Assembly: GCA_002721375.1 (NCBI GenBank)
Contig: PBKH01000032.1
Location: 1 to 18,781, forward strand
Origin: Verrucomicrobiales bacterium
GTDB taxonomy: Bacteria > Verrucomicrobiota > Verrucomicrobiia > Limisphaerales > UBA1096
Length of the DNA stretch: 18,781 nucleotides
Reading direction: 5' to 3'
In this document: piece after piece, positions 1 through 8,587 of the stretch
Numbering within the stretch: position 1 is the first letter of the stretch
How the letters are laid out: the number at the start of each line of letters is the position of its first letter
Program-made: the position numbers and the translations under genes
Notes under the pieces: generated by a model
What the model was told of the DNA's origin: nothing
What the model saw: only the letters and a program-made list of their open reading frames with translations
Databases searched by the model: none

Positions 1-1
1 C

Positions 2-2705
2 TATCAGTGGAGCAAGGGTGGTGTTGCGCTGGGTGGAGAGACGGGTTCGGCATTTACATTGGCGAGTGTGGCACCGTCGGATGCGGATGATTACATGGTA
101 GCGGTGAGTAACTTAGCGGGCAGGGTGGAGTCGGATGTGATAACGGTGGTTGTGGCGCAGCCTGCGAGCATTGTGTCACAGCCGGAGGGTGGGAGCGCAA
201 ACTTGGGAGACACTTTTGTTTTGGCGGTTGCAGCTACCGGAACAGAGCCTTTAACTTATCAGTGGTATCTTGGAGGCGAAGCGTTGGATGGCGCAACAGA
301 AAATTCTTTGACCCTAGCTAATCTAGCAGCTTTAGATGCAGGAGAGTATTCAGTTCAAATTTCAAATCCTGCTAGTAAGGTTGTCAGTAATGTTGCGTTA
401 GTTTCAGTCAATTCACCGCCAGAAATCGTTGAGCTTACTGGTGATCAATTGGCTCCTGTTAGTAGTAATTTGGAGTTGAGGGTTATTGCTGCAGGTAATG
501 AGCCTCTTTTCTATCAGTGGGTGAAGGACGGAGTTTTGATTGATGGTGAGACTGATAAAAGTTTATTCCTAAATGATCTTCAGACCACTGACTCTGGTTT
601 ATATACCGTTGTTATAACCAATTCTGCTGGCCGCTTGGAAAGCGAACAGATAGAAGTGAGTGTGATTCAGCCAGTTTCCATTGTTTCACAACCTGTGGCT
701 TCAACGGCTGCAATTGGTGGTAAAGTGGGCTTTGAGGTGGCTGTAACTGGTTCTGAACCTATAACTTATCAATGGAAACTTAATGGTAAAATTCTTGATA
801 ACAAAACTGAATCCCAATTGATTGTTGATGATATAACGGCATTTGATGGCGGGCTTTATACTGTAACAGCCACCAATGCGTCGAATAGTGTGTCTAGCGA
901 TGAAGTGGAGCTTACAATTGAAACCCCACCAATTATTACGACTCTTTCGCAAGATCAGCAACTTGCAATAGGGGGTAATGTTGACCTTTCGGTGGTGGCT
1001 GTAGGTACACCTCCATTATCTTACCAATGGAAGCTAGAGGGAATTATTATTCCTGGTGGAACTACAGAAACTTTAAGCTTAGTAAATCTTGATGGTAATG
1101 ATGCAGGACAATATACGGTTGAGATTAGCAACTCTGCCGGAAGCACGGTCAGTGATTCAATTCAAGTTAGTGTAGCTGCGGTGCCTCAAATCGTGAGTCA
1201 TCCTTCTTCGAAGAATATTGGGCTTAATGCGCGCTTGATCTTGTCGGTTTCTGCAACCGGAAGCGAATTGGGTTACCAGTGGTATCAAGATGATGAACCG
1301 TTAGATGGTGAAAATGATGCGGTTTTGGTGGTTGAGGATGCTAGTTCGATCAATGCGGGCTTATATCATGTCACAGTTACAAACTCAGCGGGAGATGCCA
1401 AGAGTGATGTCGCTGAAGTGGTAGTGGTGGCAGCTCCTGATATTTTGACTCAACCTGTTGGTGGATTTGCACCACTAGATGGTGATTTTAGTCTTAACGT
1501 AGAGGCAAAAGGAGCGGGTGAGCTTACGTATCAATGGCGTTTGGATGGTGTTGTTTTGGATGGTCAGAATCAAAAAGATCTAGATCTGATTAACCTGAAG
1601 GTTTCGAATGCTGGTATTTACTCGGTTGAGGTATCGAATGAAGCCGGAATTACTATGAGTGCAGAAGCCGAAATTGAGGTGCTTGTACCTTTGTCGGTAA
1701 TTGAAAACCCAGGGAATCAATCGGTTGTTGCTGGGAACCTTGTTCTTTTTGAAGTCGTCGTTAGTGGGTCAAGTCCAGTTAATTATCAGTGGTATTTCAA
1801 CGAGACCCCCATTGAAGGAGCCAATGAGGCATCTTATCGGATAGAAAGTTCAGGAGATCGGGATCTCGGTGGTTACTATGTTGTGGCAAGTAACCCCGTT
1901 AGCACCATTACCAGTGAGGTTGCAATACTGGATATTAATCTGCCTCCTATAATTTCAAGACATCCTTCTTCAGGAGTAACGATAAGCGGTGGGGAAATAA
2001 CATTTCTTGTGGAAGTTTCAGGCACTGGGCCATTTTCTTACCAGTGGTTGAGGGATGAAGTGGAAATTGACGGGGCAGTTGAGTCAAGTCTGATGCTCAC
2101 GGCTGTTGGCGAGCAGGACGATGCGGATTATAAGGTGCTAATACAAAATTCCTATGGTGTGGCTATAAGTGACTCGGCGAGTTTGGATGTGATCCTGCCG
2201 GTTAATATTTCTGTTCAGCCACAGGATACACATGTTGCTCAGGGCGGGGCACTTGCTTTGAGTGTTACTGCTACGGGCACTGGGCCGTTTGATTATCAGT
2301 GGTATTGGAATGGTGACGAGATTGTGGGAGCGATTGGTTCTGAGTTTAATTTGGGTAATATGACTCGTGCAAATGATGGCTTATATAAAGTAGAAGTTAA
2401 AAATTCCCTTGGTGCCATTTTTAGCAGGCAGGCTGAGGTGGTCGTTGATGAGCCCGTGTCGATCACAGTTCAGCCGAGTGGGGCGACTTTGTTACAAGGG
2501 GAGGATGTCGTAATGTGGGTGTTGGCAAAAGGGAGTGAACCGCTGAGCTATCAATGGCAAAAAGACGGGCTAGCCTTGGAAGGTCAAACAGAAAGTTCTT
2601 TGAGTCTCGCTGGCGCTTTAGAGGCAGATGAGGGTATTTACACAGTGATCATAACCAACCCTGTAGGTTTCGATGTTAGTGCAGATGCATTGGTTTTGGT
2701 CAACT
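2..2705 (+). repeat. Tandem array of eleven 85-codon Ig-like units
   Basis: The conserved Y-Q-W codons recur every 255 nt in nine of ten intervals and after 252 nt once (1022 to 1274). The units are strongly diverged in nucleotide and protein sequence, sharing the core Trp, the D-x-G-x-Y motif and the N-x-x-G/S turn, yet almost no length change has been tolerated. This points to old tandem amplification with strong constraint on unit length. The array begins before the left edge. Confidence 0.9.
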
Positions 2706-4471
2706 CTCCGCCAACTATCGAGCCGATCGATCCTGTGGTTGTTTCTGCGGGTGATGCTATGCGGATTCAGATTGTGGCCGATGATGTGGACGGCGATTTA
2801 TCCAAGCTAAGATATATAATGCCAAACAAACTTCCAGGCATGACGATTACTGAAACTGGTTTGATTGAATGGACTGTCGGTAATGAAATTGAAGCCAAAA
2901 CTTATAATCTAAACGTTATTGTAATTGATCAAAGTAAATTGGCGGCGAGCGTTAAGCTTACCCTGACGGTACTGCCGCCTAATGTGAGGCCTGAGGTAGT
3001 CATTATAAAACCTAGTGATGGTTATGGAGTGAATGTTGGAGAGACAGTAAAGGTTCGCGCCAATGTGACGGATACCGATGGGGAAGTGACTCAGGTTGAG
3101 ATATTGGGAGGGGACGACAGTTTGGCAAATCTGAATGAAGCGCCGTATGAAGCCGATTGGACTTTAGCTGAGGCAGGGATGCAGACAGTGACCGTGCGTG
3201 CAACAGACAATGACGGGGCGACGAGCGAAGCAACGGTACGTGTGGCGGTTTATGAGCAAGCGCCGATGACGGTGGATGGTCTCCGTCTATGGCTGAATGC
3301 GGGTGATGGGTTGACGGCCGGGTCTGACGACATGGTGAGCGCTTGGTCAGATCGAAGTCTTTTTGGGCACGACGTTAGCCAGGAGGAAGCGACACAGCAG
3401 CCTAAGCTCGTTACCGATGTGATCAACAACAAGCCGGCTGTACTGTTCGATGGTGATGACGACATGCTGACCCGGGTGAATGTGGCAGGCGATTCCTTGT
3501 TGTCGTCTGACTCCGTGAGTGTGTATGCCGTTGTTCGGCAAAAACAGCAGAGCGCCGTTAACACTGTAGTAGCGTGGGAGGGGCCGAACTATAAGAATCA
3601 CTTGGCATTATTGACGAGTTACAACAACGATTTCCTAATTGACTATGGTCATGCATCTGAGGGAGGGCGGGTGAGTGCGGCGCAGCCTGAAGGCTGGGAT
3701 GATGCGTGGCATGTTCTGGAGTTTGTGAGGGATGGGACTCAGGCTATGGTAATGGTAGACAGCGAGACGGTTGAGATGGGAGAGTTTGAGGATGCTCTGG
3801 AGTTGGATGATGCCGGGAGGCTTATCGTTGGCGCGGTGCCGGAGTTGGCTTTTGGGGGTGAGATTGCCGAGTTGTTAATCTACAACCGCGCGCTCAGCGA
3901 GTTAGAGCGCAACAGAGTAAGGGGGTATCTTGGATCAAGTTATGGCCTGTTTGTGACTGACAACCAAGCGCCTACAGTGGCGTTAACGGCACCCGATATG
4001 GGTGAGACAGTCAAGCAGGGTAAAAGTCTATTGCTGAAGGCCGAAGCTATGGATGTAGATGGTGAAGTGGCAAAGGTTTTATTTTTCAGTGGTGGAACAG
4101 AGCTCGGTTTGGATGAGAGCGCGCCATATGAGTTCGAGTGGACACCGACGACTGAGGGTGAGTATTTACTGACAGCATTGGCGGTGGACAACCGTGGTGG
4201 GGAGACTGTATCTGATGTTGTGACCCTGACGGTACTGCCGCCGGACGATTCAATTGAACCCATGCTGTTATCTTCGGCCACTGTCGTTGGTCAGTATTCT
4301 AAGGAAACGGAAGCTTTGTTCGATGAGGGCACAAAGACCTTCACGGTGAAGCAATCCGGTCTCATGCGCTTTTACCGCCTGCGATCGGTTGGTGAGGCGA
4401 AACTGAAGATTGCCACTATCCGTTTGCAGGATGGCAACGCCTTGATCTTCTACGAAATTGTCGAGGATTAG
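2..4471 (+). CDS. Giant Ig-repeat / LamG-like surface protein (5' partial)
   Basis: The reading frame is open from the first bases, so the start and signal peptide lie outside the window; about 1490 residues are visible. Eleven Ig-like modules carry the core Y-Q-W motif at bases 2, 257, 512, 767, 1022, 1274, 1529, 1784, 2039, 2294 and 2549, with D-x-G-x-Y near each module end. Then come a putative-Ig/cadherin-like module (about 2708-2980), an Ig-like module with a V-x-D-x-D-G-E signature (2984-3260), a LamG/concanavalin-like domain opening G-L-R-L-W-L-N-A (about 3262-3950), a second D-V-D-G-E module (3965-4240) and a short tail with F-Y-R-L-R-S. Such architecture is typical of very large secreted adhesins or glycan-binding proteins of Verrucomicrobiota. 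No catalytic domain, membrane anchor or LPXTG-type signal is visible. Function as an adhesin or substrate-binding protein is inference. Base composition is patchy within the gene. Confidence 0.85.
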   Translation, partial: YQWSKGGVALGGETGSAFTLASVAPSDADDYMVAVSNLAGRVESDVITVVVAQPASIVSQPEGGSANLGDTFVLAVAATGTEPLTYQWYLGGEALDGATENSLTLANLAALDAGEYSVQISNPASKVVSNVALVSVNSPPEIVELTGDQLAPVSSNLELRVIAAGNEPLFYQWVKDGVLIDGETDKSLFLNDLQTTDSGLYTVVITNSAGRLESEQIEVSVIQPVSIVSQPVASTAAIGGKVGFEVAVTGSEPITYQWKLNGKILDNKTESQLIVDDITAFDGGLYTVTATNASNSVSSDEVELTIETPPIITTLSQDQQLAIGGNVDLSVVAVGTPPLSYQWKLEGIIIPGGTTETLSLVNLDGNDAGQYTVEISNSAGSTVSDSIQVSVAAVPQIVSHPSSKNIGLNARLILSVSATGSELGYQWYQDDEPLDGENDAVLVVEDASSINAGLYHVTVTNSAGDAKSDVAEVVVVAAPDILTQPVGGFAPLDGDFSLNVEAKGAGELTYQWRLDGVVLDGQNQKDLDLINLKVSNAGIYSVEVSNEAGITMSAEAEIEVLVPLSVIENPGNQSVVAGNLVLFEVVVSGSSPVNYQWYFNETPIEGANEASYRIESSGDRDLGGYYVVASNPVSTITSEVAILDINLPPIISRHPSSGVTISGGEITFLVEVSGTGPFSYQWLRDEVEIDGAVESSLMLTAVGEQDDADYKVLIQNSYGVAISDSASLDVILPVNISVQPQDTHVAQGGALALSVTATGTGPFDYQWYWNGDEIVGAIGSEFNLGNMTRANDGLYKVEVKNSLGAIFSRQAEVVVDEPVSITVQPSGATLLQGEDVVMWVLAKGSEPLSYQWQKDGLALEGQTESSLSLAGALEADEGIYTVIITNPVGFDVSADALVLVNSPPTIEPIDPVVVSAGDAMRIQIVADDVDGDLSKLRYIMPNKLPGMTITETGLIEWTVGNEIEAKTYNLNVIVIDQSKLAASVKLTLTVLPPNVRPEVVIIKPSDGYGVNVGETVKVRANVTDTDGEVTQVEILGGDDSLANLNEAPYEADWTLAEAGMQTVTVRATDNDGATSEATVRVAVYEQAPMTVDGLRLWLNAGDGLTAGSDDMVSAWSDRSLFGHDVSQEEATQQPKLVTDVINNKPAVLFDGDDDMLTRVNVAGDSLLSSDSVSVYAVVRQKQQSAVNTVVAWEGPNYKNHLALLTSYNNDFLIDYGHASEGGRVSAAQPEGWDDAWHVLEFVRDGTQAMVMVDSETVEMGEFEDALELDDAGRLIVGAVPELAFGGEIAELLIYNRALSELERNRVRGYLGSSYGLFVTDNQAPTVALTAPDMGETVKQGKSLLLKAEAMDVDGEVAKVLFFSGGTELGLDESAPYEFEWTPTTEGEYLLTALAVDNRGGETVSDVVTLTVLPPDDSIEPMLLSSATVVGQYSKETEALFDEGTKTFTVKQSGLMRFYRLRSVGEAKLKIATIRLQDGNALIFYEIVED

Positions 4472-4487
4472 AATGGATGTGGAAATT

Positions 4488-4499
4488 GCTTGGCCAAGC
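4488..4499. promoter_or_regulatory. 12-bp perfect palindrome upstream of sulfatase 1
   Basis: GCTTGGCCAAGC is a perfect inverted repeat lying 16 bases after the stop of the Ig-repeat gene and 35 bases before the sulfatase 1 ATG. Its place in a 63-base intergenic gap would suit an operator. However, the same core (TTGGCCAA) occurs ten more times in the window, mostly inside genes, so it may simply be one copy of that dispersed motif. Confidence 0.4.
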
Positions 4500-4534
4500 G
4501 TCAGGTTTGGTATGGTCAAGCTTACAGTCTAACC

Positions 4535-5863
4535 ATGAAAAAAACATCTTGCCATTTACTTGGATCCACCTTGCTGCTTGGCTTGACAATCTCCGCTGCC
4601 TTTGCGAAGCGGCCGAATATCATCCTCATCCTCACAGACGATCAAGGGTGGAACAGCACCGAGTTGTCGATGATCCCTTCCCGCCCCGATACCAGCTCTG
4701 ACTATTATCTTACGCCGAATTTCAAGCGGCTTGCCGATCACGGTATGATTTTTTCGCAAGCTTACGCGCCTCATCCGGTCTGCTCACCTTCGCGACATGC
4801 TATCCAGTTTGGTATGACACCGGCCAAGCTGAAGAAAACCAGCAACCGTGCCGTTCACTATCCTGAGCCGTTTCCCGTTCGTTCTATCCCACAAGTGCTA
4901 AAGTCGGTCGATTCAAGTTACCGTGCGGCGCATTTTGGCAAGTGGCATATGCACCGCCATCCTGCTGCGTTGGGCTACGACGCCTCCGACGGTCGCACTG
5001 GCAACCACACTGCCCGGCAGCTTTCCACTAACCAGACCAGATATTGGCCGCATGACGACCCCAAGCGATCGGTCTCTATCACTGATAATGCAGTACAGTT
5101 CATCCGACATCAGGTGTACTCCGGCGCACCATTTTACCTTCAGATTTCGCATTATGCGATCCACCTATCGGTCGAAGCCAAGCCGACCACGCTGGCTCGC
5201 CACAAGGTTCGAGCACCGGGCAAGGTGCACACAGCCTACTGGTATTCGGCGATGATCGACGACCTTGACTACGCGGTTGGCCGTATTCTTGACTTGCTCG
5301 AGGAACTGAAGTTGAAAGACAACACCTACTTGTTCCTTACTTCTGACAACGGTGGCACTGCGAGGCAGTATCCTAATTTCAACCGGCCGCTCCGCGCCGG
5401 CAAAGGTTCCTATTACGAAGGTGGTCTGCGCGTGCCGTTTATTGTTGCCGGTCCCGGTATCCGTGCGGGCTCATACTCAGCCGTGCCCGTTGTTGGCTAC
5501 GACCTGCTTCCAACATTTGCCGCACTTGCTGGCTTGGAGGGGAGGCTGCCTGATGGCATAGAGGGTGGCTCCATCAAGCCAGTGTTATTTGGCAAAGGTG
5601 AGGGTATCGTTCGGAGACCCCGTTCCGGCCTTCATTTTTATCGTCCGCTAAACTCGGTGCTGATTCTGGACGGTTACAAGTTGTTGTGCACCCATCGCAC
5701 TGGGCAGGTCGAAATGTATAATTTGGTCGAGGATCTCTCGGAGACATCAAACCTCGCATCGGCTCAGCCCCACTTGGTCAAGCGCATGCAGGCTGCGCTG
5801 AAAGAATGGATTGTGTCGATTGATGCCGCGACTCCGTCGCCGCGATTTCGTCATCAACCCTAG
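4535..5863 (+). CDS. Secreted sulfatase 1 (Cys-type, formylglycine-dependent)
   Basis: A 442-residue sulfatase of the alkaline phosphatase superfamily (S1 type), hydrolysing a sulfate ester in the periplasm or outside the cell. The ATG at 4535 is chosen because it opens a signal peptide (M-K-K, hydrophobic core, A-F-A before residue 25); the frame reaches back to a TTG at 4490 that would spoil it. Visible motifs: metal-binding D-D-Q-G at 35-38, the C-S-P-S-R maturation signature at 83-87 (Cys83 becomes formylglycine), G-K-W-H at 135-138, active-site-like H210, D-N-G-G at 271-274, and K290 in G-K-G-S-Y-Y-E-G-G. It needs a formylglycine-generating enzyme, not in this window. No Shine-Dalgarno is visible. 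The stop overlaps the convergent esterase stop by four bases. A carbohydrate sulfate substrate is inferred from context. Confidence 0.93.
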   Translation: MKKTSCHLLGSTLLLGLTISAAFAKRPNIILILTDDQGWNSTELSMIPSRPDTSSDYYLTPNFKRLADHGMIFSQAYAPHPVCSPSRHAIQFGMTPAKLKKTSNRAVHYPEPFPVRSIPQVLKSVDSSYRAAHFGKWHMHRHPAALGYDASDGRTGNHTARQLSTNQTRYWPHDDPKRSVSITDNAVQFIRHQVYSGAPFYLQISHYAIHLSVEAKPTTLARHKVRAPGKVHTAYWYSAMIDDLDYAVGRILDLLEELKLKDNTYLFLTSDNGGTARQYPNFNRPLRAGKGSYYEGGLRVPFIVAGPGIRAGSYSAVPVVGYDLLPTFAALAGLEGRLPDGIEGGSIKPVLFGKGEGIVRRPRSGLHFYRPLNSVLILDGYKLLCTHRTGQVEMYNLVEDLSETSNLASAQPHLVKRMQAALKEWIVSIDAATPSPRFRHQP

Positions 5864-7035
5864 TGTAATGTTACTATCGTACCCGGTTTTAGGGCGTGAT
5901 TGGGCATTTCTGCGATAGTGTTGAAGGTGCGCATCGTGGCCGTTTTCTCGATGGTATTCCGGCTTTCGTCGAACTTGCCGGTCTTTTTGTCCAGAACGCC
6001 GGTCGTATTAAGACCGAGATGTTTGGCCATGAATGGATACATTGCCTGACGCTTGGAGTATTCGTATCCATGATCTTCGTTAGCGAAGTGTGTATTTTCC
6101 ACCTTGGCCTCTGCGTTGTAGTATTTGTAGATGGACCGGATGTATGGATACTCGACCTTTGGCGTGTTTTTCGTCCAGTCTCCTCCGACGGAGATAAGTT
6201 TGAGTGGGCGCGGTACAGCCAGAGCTGCGAACTCAGCGTTGTTCGTCTCAAGTTTGGGCGTCTTATGAATCGGCATTCCGCTTTCACAATTGCAGCCGCC
6301 GAAAAAGTGCGCCGATACCATCACCACGGGTACACTGACCAATACGCGTTCATCCACCATCGTTAGCAGGAATGTCTGCGTGCCACCGCCCGAACAGCCG
6401 GTAACACCAATACGCTTCTCATCTACATCCGGAAGGCTTTCAAGAAAATCCACTGCACGTATGCTGCTCCAAGTTTGGAGCGTGAGCGCCTGCGGATGAC
6501 TGTGTTTCCATCCAAGGTGTTGAGAATCTCCAAATCCGATCATATCGTAGGAAAATACGACCGCACCCATTCTTGCCAGTGTCGCGCATCGGTGTTGTTG
6601 ATCGGGACGTTGTCTTGCACCTTCCGGGCCGCGGTAGTGGCCATGCGGACAGAGTATGCCGGGGTGTTTGCCTTGGTGTCCTGTTGGTCGGTACAGGTTG
6701 CCGTAGACAAAAAAACCGGGCCGCGCTTCAAAGGCGGCCGACTCCACTGTGTAGCCGTCGTAATGGCGTTTGTTCTTTATAATCGGGTTCAAGGGCGTGC
6801 GCTTGGGCAGCGGGCTAAGCTTGGCTCCATTCAAGAATTGTTCTCGAACCGCCGTTGCACGCTTTTTCCACTCGGCGAGATTGGAGTGTGTCGAGGCCAA
6901 TCGCTTGAGTTGTGCCACGGCTTCGGCCTCGGAGTGATAGTTGCCTTGGCAGAGGGTCGGCTTGTCGGTCGTCTTCGTCCCGTAAATTGGGTCGAATAAC
7001 ACGAAGAGATAAAGAAATATAAAGAGGCGTTTCAC
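5860..7035 (-). CDS. Secreted alpha/beta hydrolase, acetyl-esterase-like
   Basis: A serine hydrolase of about 391 residues. The GTG at 7035 is preferred because it starts a compact signal peptide (V-K-R then a hydrophobic stretch to about residue 19); the frame continues to a TTG at 7074, with no ATG available. From that GTG, the nucleophile elbow G-C-S-G-G-G places the catalytic Ser near 215. An H-G-H motif near 131-133 may form the oxyanion region, and E-D-H-G-Y supplies the likely catalytic His near 322; the acid is uncertain (possibly Asp286 in G-G-D-W). The fold resembles acetylxylan esterase / dienelactone hydrolase relatives that PVC bacteria keep next to sulfatases. It probably removes acyl groups from polysaccharide, an inference from context. 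The gene converges on sulfatase 1 with the stops sharing CTAG (5860-5863) and diverges from sulfatase 2. Confidence 0.82.
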   Translation of the reverse strand: MKRLFIFLYLFVLFDPIYGTKTTDKPTLCQGNYHSEAEAVAQLKRLASTHSNLAEWKKRATAVREQFLNGAKLSPLPKRTPLNPIIKNKRHYDGYTVESAAFEARPGFFVYGNLYRPTGHQGKHPGILCPHGHYRGPEGARQRPDQQHRCATLARMGAVVFSYDMIGFGDSQHLGWKHSHPQALTLQTWSSIRAVDFLESLPDVDEKRIGVTGCSGGGTQTFLLTMVDERVLVSVPVVMVSAHFFGGCNCESGMPIHKTPKLETNNAEFAALAVPRPLKLISVGGDWTKNTPKVEYPYIRSIYKYYNAEAKVENTHFANEDHGYEYSKRQAMYPFMAKHLGLNTTGVLDKKTGKFDESRNTIEKTATMRTFNTIAEMPNHALKPGTIVTLH

Positions 7036-7213
7036 GCGTTGAGATTCCCAAATCACACCAATACTCGCAACCAAATTAAGGCTCTTGGATGGGCTAGTGA
7101 AAAGTCGGGATTATTCATGTAGCAGGTCTAGGTGTAGTTTTCATTTCGAACAATCCACTCATGTCAGCATTGTTAGCAGGTCGCTTTTCGCCTATTTTTC
7201 TTTTTTCAAGATA
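7036..7213. promoter_or_regulatory. Divergent intergenic region with a 9-bp direct repeat
   Basis: These 178 bases separate the divergent esterase and sulfatase 2 genes and must hold their promoters. TAGCAGGTC occurs twice in direct orientation, at 7120-7128 and 7174-7182, 54 bases apart (about five helical turns), a layout compatible with paired regulator sites. No convincing -35/-10 pair could be assigned by eye, and there is no Shine-Dalgarno next to either start. Confidence 0.4.
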
Positions 7214-8581
7214 ATGAAAAACTGGATTAGATTGATCATTGTTGCATTTTCCGCGATATGGGGAGGTCAAGTTGCCGGAAAGCCTAATATCGTCCTGATC
7301 ATGGCGGACGATATGGGCTACGAAGCCTTGTCGGCCAACGGCAGCGAGTCCAGCAAGTCGCCAAATCTCGACAAACTTGCCGCGACAGGTGTCCGCTTCA
7401 CCAACTGTTTTTCCAATCCCATCTGTACACCGTCGCGTGTGAAACTTATGACAGGGCAGTACAATGTTCGAAACTACGTGAAGTTCGGATGGTTGGATCG
7501 TGAGCAGAGGACCTTCGCTCATCAGCTCAAGGCCGCCGGTTACGCCACCGCCATTGCCGGGAAGTGGCAACTCGGAAAGGAAAAGAATTCACCGCAGCAC
7601 TTTGGCTTCGAGCAATCCTGCCTCTGGCAACACACCCGCAGCGGTCGTTCCAACGAGGATGGAAAAAAAATCGACCGACGCTTCGTCAATCCCCAATTGG
7701 AAATCAATGGTGTTGAGAAGGATTTTACCAGCGGTGAATATGGTCCGCAGGTTTGTACCGACTTTATTTGTAACTTCATCGAACAAAACAAGAAGAAGTC
7801 CTTCCTCGTTTATTATCCGATGATTCTCACCCACTGTCCCTTCGACCCTACGCCGGATTCCACCGACTGGGATCCCAAGCGGCTTGGCTCTACTACTTAT
7901 AAGGGCGACCGCAACGATCCGCAACGCCACTTCTGCGATATGGTCGCCTACGCCGACAAGGCGGTCGGGCAGGTCGTGGCGCAGTTGGAGAAGTCCGGTG
8001 TGCGAGACAACACCTTGATCATTTTTACGGGTGACAACGGCACGGACACGCCGATCGTCACCGCGTGGAATGGCACCAAAGTCGTGGGAGGCAAGGGCAC
8101 CATGAGTGATAACGGTACGAGAGTACCACTCATCGCCAATTGGAAGGCAGGCATCCAAAAGCCTGGGCGCGTGGTCGATGACTTGGTCGAGTTGACCGAT
8201 ATGTTTCCGACCCTAAGCGATGTTACCGGCGCCAAACTGCCCAATGACCATCCTACCGACGGCGTCAGTATCTTGCCCGTGCTGCAGAACAAAGCTGATT
8301 CCCGTGAGAAGGATTGGATTTACATCTGGTATCGCAAGCAGGTTATGGTTCGTGACAAGCGGTACTCCCTGCTGGCAAATCAGGATGGTAGCAGTGCCGT
8401 TCTAACTCGCTACATTGGTCCCTTTGACGGTAAACAATTGAAGGACAACAAACTTACCAAATACGAACGCGTCCTGAAGGAGCAGTTTGAGGCTACGATT
8501 GCCCGTTTGGCCAAGACTCGCCTCTCCACTGCAAGCAAAGAAGGCCGTATCCAAGGGCTGAAGAATAAGAACAACCGATAA
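7214..8581 (+). CDS. Secreted sulfatase 2 (Cys-type, GKWQ variant)
   Basis: A 455-residue formylglycine-dependent sulfatase. The ATG at 7214 starts a signal peptide (M-K-N-W, hydrophobic to about residue 20, V-A-G); the frame extends to 7085 but that part is charged and unlike a leader. Motifs: A-D-D-M-G at 31-35, the C-T-P-S-R signature at 71-75 (Cys71 modified), active-site-like H207, D-N-G at 274-276, and K294 in G-G-K-G-T. The motif usually read G-K-W-H-L-G is G-K-W-Q-L-G here (116-121), with Gln in place of an active-site His, so specificity probably differs from sulfatase 1. Similarity to sulfatase 1 is limited to motifs, so this is not a recent duplicate. The cytochrome gene follows after 6 bases, implying cotranscription. 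It probably acts on a sulfated polysaccharide or its oligosaccharides. Confidence 0.93.
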   Translation: MKNWIRLIIVAFSAIWGGQVAGKPNIVLIMADDMGYEALSANGSESSKSPNLDKLAATGVRFTNCFSNPICTPSRVKLMTGQYNVRNYVKFGWLDREQRTFAHQLKAAGYATAIAGKWQLGKEKNSPQHFGFEQSCLWQHTRSGRSNEDGKKIDRRFVNPQLEINGVEKDFTSGEYGPQVCTDFICNFIEQNKKKSFLVYYPMILTHCPFDPTPDSTDWDPKRLGSTTYKGDRNDPQRHFCDMVAYADKAVGQVVAQLEKSGVRDNTLIIFTGDNGTDTPIVTAWNGTKVVGGKGTMSDNGTRVPLIANWKAGIQKPGRVVDDLVELTDMFPTLSDVTGAKLPNDHPTDGVSILPVLQNKADSREKDWIYIWYRKQVMVRDKRYSLLANQDGSSAVLTRYIGPFDGKQLKDNKLTKYERVLKEQFEATIARLAKTRLSTASKEGRIQGLKNKNNR

Positions 8582-8587
8582 ATTCTA

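Noticed and set aside
2..2705. Ig-repeat array as a CRISPR-like or DNA-level repeat
   Set aside because: The 255-nt units are coding and highly diverged in nucleotide sequence; the repetition is at the protein level.
4490..4534. N-terminal extension of sulfatase 1 from the TTG at 4490
   Set aside because: It would place 15 non-hydrophobic residues before an ideal signal peptide that starts with its own ATG.
5896..6999. Long plus-strand frames opposite the esterase gene
   Set aside because: They lie antisense to a gene with intact catalytic motifs; their translations show no family features.
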